Assembly: GCA_030063045.1 (NCBI GenBank)
Contig: JAQSEB010000020.1
Coordinates: 2,046,001 to 2,110,000 of the forward strand
Reading direction: 5' to 3'
Origin: Pratylenchus scribneri
Taxonomy: Eukaryota > Nematoda > Chromadorea > Rhabditida > Pratylenchidae
Length of the DNA: 64,000 nucleotides
The notes beneath the pieces were generated by a model, which saw nothing but the letters and a program-made list of their open reading frames with translations, did no database searches and was not told the origin of the DNA. This document shows positions 55,768-64,000 of the stretch, in pieces. The translations under genes were made by a program, and so were the position numbers. Each line of letters starts with the position of its first letter. Position 1 is the first letter of the stretch.

Positions 55768-57953
55768 ATGTTAATATTTTGTTTTGTCTTTTTCCTCATT
55801 TTTGCCAATTCTTTGGCTTCATATTGCGGCAAATCTGGTGTACCTTATAGTCTTGAAGTGTTGCCCAATGGAGCTCCTGGTCTGTTTTGAAAGAAATCCT
55901 TCGAAAAGTGAAAAATATATTCCAAAACAGTCCTTGGATGCGCCCAACCAAGTTGCGTTATTTCGGCTTTGGATGCTGATGGTGAATTCCAGGAGGACAG
56001 CCAATTCTTGACGGATGGAGCAGGCCAATCTGATGGATTCTTCCGGGATGGAGATCGGGCATTGAAACGTTTTCGGCATTCAACAGCGCCAAAATTAATT
56101 GCCGTAAGGAATATTTAAGTCCACAAATATTTGCATATTCACAGAATTGTTCTGGCCAATTCAATGAATTGTCCTGCCCTCGGCGAAATCAATGGGTGGG
56201 CGGCATCGAATACATTGACCATCCCAGACAACCGTCAGAAAATGACAAAAATGAATTAATTTAGTAAATTGTTTTTCAGCTTAATCCTCCAATGTTGCAC
56301 ATTCGAGGGACTTCGTTTCTCGCAGGAAGTTGGCTCAACCAACATTGGGCCCGGCGAGGCAATTACCGGAGGTGAAGTTGTTCGAGGTGGTCGCCAAATT
56401 TCTTTTGATGTAATTGCGAATGTGGTCAAAAAAGTGGCCAAACAAGAGAATAATTCCGGAGGCAATAAAATTACTTATGAAGTTAATACAATTCTCCTCT
56501 TCACATTTAAATACTCATTTTCAAGGTCACCGTTCGCCGAATGAATTGTTTGCCAGATCCACCAGAACCGGAAGTTGAATGTTTGTTTGATTTTGGGGAA
56601 TGTATGGAGAATTAAATGAATTATTTTGACAGTGGATTCGAGTGTTCCGGCAGAAGTGGCAAAAATATTATCGAGTGCAAAAAACAAGGAAGTGACCGAT
56701 AAATTCAAGGATGCCCCTAAAGGAGGAAAACAAACTGTGGCTAAAAAACAAAGACCGGAAAAGCAAAAAGCGAAACAGCAGTTAAAAAAGGAACATTGAC
56801 ATTCATTTTTTTATTCATTTAGGGCTGCCCCAATTCAACAAGAATTACCAGAAATTTCGGGAGGCGAAGGTGATAGACCCACATTAGATCAAAATAATCC
56901 GGTGCAATCATCGACCAAGAACAATGAGGCCATCATTCAAGCAGGCCCACCGAGACAACAACAAAATCAGCAATTGCCTAGTCAAAATGGTCAATTTGTT
57001 CACCAATCCCAAGGAGGGCAACAACAACAAGGAATGGGCCAATTCATTCCGCAACAACAAAATATTCAACAACAACCACAATTGGTGCCTACTGAACAAT
57101 TCCCTCAACAACAACAATTCATTGCACCTGGCCAATTCCCCACTTTGAGTCCAACAAATATTGGCCAAGAATTTCAAGCACAAAATGGTGGTCAACAATT
57201 CCAACAACAAATTCAAAATGGAGGGTTTGTGTCTCATCACTAAATGAATGATTGATGAAGTCAATTTGACAGGGATTCTGTCGGAATTGGTCCAATTGAT
57301 GCCGCCACCAGCACTGTTCACCCTTTGCTTGGCGGATTGTCATTTCCCACTCATTCTTTCCCTACATTTCCCCCACATTCATTTCCCACTTTGCCTCCGC
57401 ATACATTCCCAACACTTCCACCGCATACTTTTCCCACATTCGCTCCTCACACTTTTCCTACTTTTGGCCATCTTTTTGGCTCAACTCCGGCGCCGGCCAC
57501 ATTTTCTGGGAATGGCGGATTCCAACAAGGTTCTGGCACTGGTTCAGGTCATTTTGTTCAATTCAAATTCATTCATTCCCCTTTTCCCATTCAGAAAGTC
57601 AAACGGCGGTGGCATTTGCTGCCCCCTCGCTTTCGGCCCCAGCCAATGGTCCAATTCTCCTTGGGCAACAATCATCGGCCCAATCCAATTCATTTGCCTC
57701 TGCCAATCAAGGCCAACAACAACAATACCAAAATCCGCATTCCCCATTTCGGCGTGAAGTACACAAATATTCACCTTCAATTTAGGCATTCTAATTTTAG
57801 AATAATGCCCTCCCAACAATGCATCATGCCCAACCAAAAATGGCCCCAGCAATGGGAACAGTTTTGGCTGCAATGCAAGGCCAACGTTATCCAGTGATGC
57901 ATCCAATACTCGGCCTAATTGGCTACTCAAATTCGGCCCCATCTGGCAAATGA
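55768..57953 (+). CDS. hedgehog-related protein (Wart/Qua-type N-domain)
   Basis: A secreted nematode hedgehog-related protein, likely in cuticle/epidermal matrix. A signal peptide (LIFCFVFFLIFANSLAS) leads to the Wart/Qua domain: YCGKSGVPYSLEVLPNGAPG, VLGCAQPSC, SDGFFRDGDRALKRF, NCSGQFNELSCPRRNQWVGG, QCCTFEGLRFSQEVG, GGEVVRGGRQISFDVIANVV and VTVRRMNCLPDPPEPEVE. After it come a Lys/Gln-rich stretch (KKQRPEKQKAKQQ), a long Gln-rich region (about 56840-57225), a repeated HTFPTLPP-type motif (about 57345-57480) and a Gln/Ser-rich tail ending at TGA 57951-57953. No Hog (Hint autoprocessing) domain is found, so the protein would not self-cleave. C. elegans warthog and quahog members often have one. 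Unspliced, the Gln-rich exon would end at TAA 57241; a splice GG/GTTTGTG to GACAG continues it into the HTFPTLPP exon in phase. Confidence 0.88.
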
Positions 57954-58342
57954 ATCATCATTTTGAGACCATTTTTATGCCTTTTTTTAATCCTCTCTCT
58001 TTTGAATAAAATTTATATATTTTTAATCTTATTATGTGTATTTTTGTCCATTCCAATTGTCCAAAATCAGCCAAACGTTTCAGCAACCAAAATCCTCGAT
58101 TTCCTTTTCCCCTTAAACCTTTTCCACAACATAACCTTGATCCCCCCTCCGGGCTTATCCCTCTGCTGCCGATTGGTTGTGGCGCACAAACAATTTGAAT
58201 ACCTTTCACAACATCTTCTATTTGGGTCATTCCTCCATTCCATAAGCCATCCTCCCCCAAAATTCCCAATCATCCGCCACCACATTTTCCCCATTAAAAC
58301 CATCCTTTCAACAATCTTTTCGTCCGCAATTTCCCCCATTAA
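57954..58342. other. short intergenic region
   Basis: Pyrimidine-rich, with no exon recognised. Overlapping frames on both strands look random. Confidence 0.45.
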
Positions 58343-59536
58343 ATGACTTCCACAACTCATTTGCCTCTTTGCGACCGTTGTTCCGAGCCAATTAGCTCCA
58401 TTCAAGAGACAATCCCAACTGCAACTCAACGTCTTTTCCATCGGAATTGCTTTGCCTGCAGTTCGTCCAATCAATTCAATTCCCCTCATTTTCCCCCTTT
58501 TTCATAGGCAAACGCCAATGTGGCCGAATACTCTCATTGGCCGAATATGGAGTCCATCAAAATCAAGTCATTTCACCAACAAAAATTCTCACACATTCCC
58601 CAGATAATTTTGCAGATTTTCTGCCCAAATTGTTTTCTTTCCATTCTTCAACCCAAAAATGGCCAAATTTCAAATGGGAAATTGGCCATAAATGGAAATG
58701 GGGGAATTGGTGCTGAAAATGAGGCTGATGAAGGATGCCAAAATGGGGGCCAAGGGCCGATAATTCGTTGTCGCTCATATGAACACCAATTGAGGACATT
58801 GCAATTGAATGAGGATGAAGAAGAGGAAAATGAGGAAATTGAACCAAAAATTGAGGAATTGAATGGCCATTCCACCTCAATTCCAACAATTCTAATTCGG
58901 ATGGATCGATCGGCGAAAAAAATAATCAAAAATGATTGTTGCCCATTTGGGGCCAGTCCAATCCCGGAGGAGACCGATGAATTGGAAGAAATTCAAAGTC
59001 AACCACCAACGGTTTTGGCCAAATTGAATTCATTCACCCCCCCCCCCTCCCCTCTTTAAGAGTCCATCATTAACTAATAATTCTACTGTTACCCATCTTA
59101 AATCAATTTTGAGCCCAACTTGGCGAATCCAATCGCCAAAATATTCTCCAAATGGCCAAAATCATTGCCTTGGTTCGGCCATTCTCCCATTTCGTCCTTC
59201 AAATTGCAAAAGATGTTCTGGCCGAGTTTATGAGGCCGAAAAGGTGGTCGCCGCCAGCGAGGTTAAACAAATTATTAATCGAAATAATCCGATTAACTCC
59301 ACTCCCCGGGCACAGGTATGGCACAAAAGCTGCTTTCGATGTTTGCGTTGCGGTCGTTCCCTTGAGCCGGGCAAATTTTCAGACCGAATTGGGGAAATTT
59401 ATTGCAATAGTCAGTGTTCCCCCCCCCCCTCCCTTCACACAGCCATTTTTCCCTCGCAGGTTGCTATGCAAAAGAGTTCGGCCCAAAAGGAGTTGGCTGT
59501 GGAGTTGGGGCCGGCATTCTTCAAATGTACCAATGA
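58343..59536 (+). CDS. two-LIM-domain protein
   Basis: A cytoplasmic/cytoskeletal LIM protein. LIM1: LCDRCSEPISSIQ, FHRNCFAC, then SKRQCGRILSLAEYG and FCPNCF. LIM1 has C-x4-C where the consensus has C-x2-C (CFAC-SKRQ-C). A long acidic Ser/Asn linker follows. LIM2 is of the CRP/CRIP type: NCKRCSGRVYEAEKVVAASE, VWHKSCFRCLRCGRSLEP, GEIYCNSCYAKEFGPKG, ending GVGCGVGAGILQMYQ at TGA 59534-59536. Introns lie at 58452-58507, 58568-58615, 59261-59316 and 59412-59459 (all approximate). The frame breaks at the poly-C run near 59039-59051: upstream reads TPPPSPL then stop, while the next frame continues open into LIM2. One base more or less in the run would heal it, so it may be a sequencing error or a real frameshift. 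Confidence 0.85.
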
Positions 59537-62500
59537 ATGATGGGGAAATGGATGAAGGAAACAAACAATTGGCTGAAAATAAACCCAACCCAAATTTGAA
59601 ATGAAACCCAACCAAAACCATTATCCCCTTCCATTTCCCTCACATTATTCCGCTCAATTACCCTCCAAACATCTTCATTCATTCATTCATTCATTGTTTG
59701 TGTCCCACTAACATTTTGCCCTCCTTTCTTCCCATTTTTTGTCTGAAAAATTGGGAAGGAGAAACAGAAATCGTCGACAAAATCTTCGATTTCAATCCCC
59801 TCCCCCTTTCATTTCCTTCCTTTTTCATTCTTTTTTTTTGTCGCATTTGCCCTTTTCTCATCCCATCAGTGTGTTGGTTTCCATGGCAATTTGGCCCAGA
59901 AGAACCATTCCCAAAAAAACACATTGGCACCTCTTTGGATTGTTTTGGCTAATAAATGAAAGGAAAATGAGCGCAAATTAATCAACCCTCCCTCCGGCAC
60001 ACTCCATTTTCCTTTCCTTCTCATTTTATTTTGGATGTGAATATTCATTCGGTTGCTAACAAATAATGGCTTCCTATAAAGTTTCTTCTTTTTATGGCCA
60101 ATTTATTTCAATAATTTTAATTTCCGTTCGTCAGTATAAATTATAATTTGCAAATATATATTTTTTGAATTAAAATTGAAGCAAATTTATTTCCTCAAAT
60201 TGACTGCCCAATTTTTTAATTCAATGCAAAACAAAATTGAAGCAAATTTCCTCTCATTTTTATGGAAAAGGACGAAATTGACTATACTTTTGCCTTTTCA
60301 AAAAAAATTTACAAATTAAATATCCAAATTACGAAATCATTTCTGAACTAAAATTTTTGGAAAATCATTCCGGATTCCGGAAGGCATAATAAATAGTAGA
60401 AGATTGTTTTGTTTAATTAAAATCAAAACTATCTATACCATATCCATTCCCCCTCTCCCTTCTTCCTTTCCATCATAATTTGCCTCAGGAAAATTTATTT
60501 ACTCCACCATTTCCAATCAACGAGGAATCATTTTCCCTCCAATTACGGTACCCATTTCTCATAATTTGATAGGCCCATAGGGAATACTCCTCACAATTTC
60601 TTGTTTCCTCTATACTTGTTTCATAATTATTAAGAAAATAAAAAATTTGAGCATTATAGAATTAAAAATCATGAATTAAAATTTTGAAAAATTAATCTTT
60701 AAACTATACTAAATTGAATCTTTCCGGAAAATGTAATAAAAAATTTTTTGGTATACCATCTAATTTTCTTATAAAAATTTAAAATAATTCCACTTATTTC
60801 TACATTTTTTTTCAAACACAACATTTTACATTTTTTTGGGAAATAATAGAAAAGTATGAAATTGACGACCTATAATGCGCAAATTGGAGGAAACTAATAG
60901 AGTGAGGTTGATTTTAGAAAGAAAATGGTGGGAGAAGGTCCTCTTTTTGCCTTTATTTACTGCACTTTCTGCTTCTGCTGAGTGGGCAGATCCATTAATA
61001 CCTTTTGTCCACTTTTGAGAGATCAAATTTCCTTCTTTTAAGTTAATTCTGCCAAAATCCTTCACACCTTTCAGTCAAGCATGCTTTTCGCCCACTTTCG
61101 TCCATCCCCAATATTTTTGGCCTATTCTTAGCCTTTTAAAATAGTATATTTTCCTCTAATTTTTGTCCTCCATTTGCGCAATTTCCTTTCTGCGCAATTA
61201 GCCATCTATTTTTTTGATGGGCTTCCCCTAAAGGCAGAGAATTCATTTTCTTCTTGACTAATTTGGCTATATTTAAAAATGGAAAAATATCTCCCCATCC
61301 GCGCGCTCGCATTAAAATGATTAAACAGCTTCGATTCTTGGCTGATGAATTGATTGAGCCGTCAGTGCGCGTGCCAGCTGGTCCAATCCTCTTCCATTCA
61401 TTTCCATATAAATTTTGCCCATTTCTTCTTTCAAAATTTCCTTCAACAATAATTATTATTTTTCGGCGAATTAAAAGGGAAATAAAATGGCTTGAGTGGT
61501 TTTTGTGGCTTTCAATCAATTCATGTTCATCATTTTTGCATGTCCTCAAATTGAGTGAGCCCATTTCATTCTATTCCCATTATAAAGCCAGCCCCCCCCC
61601 TCCCCCGATCACATTATCATCATTCAATAGTAGGCAATCCATCCATTTATTCCCTCTCCCTTTCCTCCCTCCTCAATTGGCCAAATGTTTGCTTTGGTCG
61701 AGAATCTCGAGAGAAGGAATGAATTGACGAGGTAAATTGAGGAGGAATGAATAAAAATGGACCCCAACCACCCCCTTTCCCCCAATTAGTGTAATCAGCT
61801 GCGATTTAGGCCCACAGAGACTGAATCATCCGCCCATTCATTCCTGCGGCATTCATCCTCCCAAACAAGGGAGGGGATTGGGTGGATCGACTCATTCAAT
61901 TGGGAGAATATTCCGTCCACCATCTCCCCAAAAGGCCCATTCAAAATCCCCTCCCCCTCCTCTATACTCAACAATCCCCAAAATAGGCTGCCCGTGCCTG
62001 CCTCCTGCCAGCCTCCCTCCATTTCCATTGCTCTTCTCCACATAATCGTTGTTCGCGCATCCTCCACCCCCCCCCCCATTCCTCCCTTTCATTCATTCGC
62101 GCATGTTGTTTTCAGTCAGTGTCGATCATTTCCCCACCCACCCCCCTCCCCATTTCATCATCCCCTCTAAAATGCCATTTTTATTGTTTGACAATTTTAT
62201 TGCGTGAATTTAATTTGTCATAATCAAAAATAAATTTGGCACATAAAATATATTGCCACACAGAATTATTACAATATTCTGAATGAGCACGAAATAATAA
62301 TATTTTTCTGTCCCATTTTTATCCCATTTTTTGGTCCTTTTTATGCAAATAATTTTGCGCAGCTGTTTTGGCCATTTTATTATCCTTTTCCATTTTTTAC
62401 ACATTTTCGCCCAATTTTTATGTCCTTCAAAAATGTTCTTCCTTTTATGAATTTAGAGACGACTTTTCTACTTCCTTTCCATTCCGGTCCAATTAAATTC

Positions 62501-64000
62501 AAATTCAGCCAAAATGGTGGACAACCCTTCTCTCCTTCTTCTTTTGAATCTCCCTTGGGAGTGACCTATCCACTGCCGGACTTCTCAATGGAAACTGGCA
62601 GTAATGTCCACCCCCCCCCCCCCCCCATTCGGCCATTCATTCATCCCCGTTGGTGCCATCCTCATCAGTTTCGGCCCAGAGGCTGCCAATTTATTGGCTA
62701 CCAATATCCATCTCATCCCCTTCTCCCCAACATTTTATCCTTTCGGCCACCAGCAGCAGAACGGATCCATTTGGGCCAAACATTTGCAAAGTGCGATGGA
62801 CAATGCCCTCTTTCCCCTTTGTTTTCTCTCCAATTTCCTCTGCCAATTTTCGCAAATGAATTCCGAATTGGGTTTACGGATGAGTCCATCCATTTTGCCC
62901 ATTCCAAAAGCAGATTTGCCTTCGCCCCCCAAAGATTGCATGGCCAAATGGAAGGCTGGAACGAAATCGATATGTGCGGGAAGAGGGACAAATGGGCTGA
63001 AAAAGGGGATACGGCGAGAGAATGGATTGGCCAAAAGCAAAAACAAAAAAGGACAAAGTCAAGAAAAGAAGGGAATACATATAGTGGATGCAAATGTGCA
63101 AAATTTGTCCCTGCCCGTCGGCGAACTTTTCACGTCAAAATCCGTTTTCTTCCTTTCCCCTCTAATATTTCCGTATACCTAAATAAATCCATTCTTGGAT
63201 GGCCTTCATTCCCATTCCCATTCCATTTTCATGTTATCTTTTCCCCATTTGAGGGTGAAGTGGATGGATGGAATATATCTAATAATCCGGTCAAGAATAT
63301 GTCCACTCTTCACCAAAATTGGATTTTGTACGGTTCGGGACCGTTGTTTTGGCGGTCCAATCCAAAATTATTCATCAAAATGAGAATTAATCCTCCCATC
63401 CAAAGGGAAATTGCAATTTTGGCCATTCCCTTCCCATCCATCCATTCCATTTCCTCTACGCAATTTATGGCCAAAAGAAGCCTAAAAATGGCTGACTGAG
63501 CATTCATCACCGTCACCAATGTCACCGTCTCCCGAATTCGCCTTTCTCTTCTTCAATGTGAATTTGCCTTTAGGCCATATTTTCTCTCTTTTTTCCTTCT
63601 CTTCCCCAATTCCATTCCAACAAAAGTAGGCGTTTTTGACAGCCACCCACCCAGCTGGCAACATATTTTCCCTCCTCAATTCAGTCAGTCCATTTCCCGC
63701 TTCACTTTCCCTCAAAACGAATTGTTCTTTTTCTCGACTCCAGACGGCAGAATTTTTTCCAAAAAAGGAACATTTTTATTTGTCCTTTTCTTTAAATTTC
63801 ATTCAATTTCTTTGCGAATTTTAATTCAATTGAAGGAAAAAAGGAATGGCATTGACAGGAGAAAAATGCGAGAATTGGCATTACGAAAATAGGGGAGGAA
63901 GGAATGAGGAGTTGTGGAGATAATTGAGTTGGGCGCCGAATACTCTTTGAGGTCATGAATGTGGGGAAGGGGGGGGGGGGGGACGGAAATGAGGACGAGA
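59537..64000. other. 4.5-kb tail without a supported gene
   Basis: Contains a CATT repeat run (about 59676-59695), dispersed-repeat copy B, AT-rich DNA and pyrimidine-rich tracts with three poly-C runs. A 359-codon plus frame (62420-63499) and a 192-codon frame overlapping it (62604-63182) are open, but neither has a recognisable domain, and both contain runs of recurrent non-coding words. I treat them as unproven. Confidence 0.4.
60430..60810 (-). repeat. dispersed repeat copy B (MITE-like)
   Basis: In reverse orientation it resembles 35640-36130. The reverse complement carries GTTTAAAGATTAATTTTTC, GGGCCTATCAAATTATGAG, GTAATTGGAGGGAAAATGA, TCCTCGTTGATTGGAAATGG and GGCAAATTATGATGG in the same order as copy A. 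Intergenic. Confidence 0.75.

Overview
The window is from a nematode nuclear genome. The evidence is a class-E (sre-type) chemoreceptor, a hedgehog-related Wart/Qua-type protein, a DB-module secreted protein, a Kunitz/lustrin mosaic protein, short introns (mostly 42-55 nt) with TTTTCAG-like acceptors, and AT-rich non-coding DNA. I cannot name the species. Exon structures below were traced by eye: open frames were joined at GT-AG (sometimes GC-AG) sites so that phase and family similarity agreed. No alignment was run.

Layout, left to right. 1-132 is the end of a + strand gene that starts outside the window, facing a - strand exon (190-470). 738-2554 (+) is an SLC17-type anion transporter, convergent with a stearoyl-CoA delta-9 desaturase (2805-4159, -). 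Minisatellite array 1 (4.8-5.4 kb) lies between the divergent desaturase and a large secreted Kunitz/lustrin protein (6216-11010, +). One 1.3-kb intron of that gene is almost filled by a complete prolyl 4-hydroxylase gene on the opposite strand (7871-9022, -). After 2.6 kb with no clear gene come a four-pass membrane protein (13629-14950, +) and the sre-type receptor (15130-16482, -). Array 2 follows (16.9-17.4 kb).

20-36.5 kb is ion-channel territory. A full KCNQ-type potassium channel (22073-31705, +; possible alternative 5' exons at 20024-20928) has array 3 inside an intron. It is followed by an EndoU ribonuclease (-), then a second, strongly diverged KCNQ-like channel (33588-36432, +). 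On the - strand, 36.5-41.3 kb holds a small secreted protein, a fragment of a membrane protein, a ZC2HC1-type zinc-finger protein and a single-pass membrane protein with a low-complexity tail. 41.5-50.2 kb appears to be one long-intron gene of unknown function (-), with introns rich in TGGCCAAAA words and poly-G runs. 51.7-59.5 kb (+) carries a DB-module secreted protein (array 4 fills its last intron), a hedgehog-related protein and a two-LIM protein. The last 4.4 kb has no gene I can support.

Several genes fit extracellular-matrix and cuticle biology: the Kunitz/lustrin protein, prolyl 4-hydroxylase, hedgehog-related and DB proteins. No operon-like pathway is evident. The most unusual features are four dispersed arrays of one ~30-nt minisatellite (two of them intronic), many GC-AG introns, frequent poly-C/poly-G tracts, and the paired KCNQ genes of which one has lost conserved pore-gate residues.
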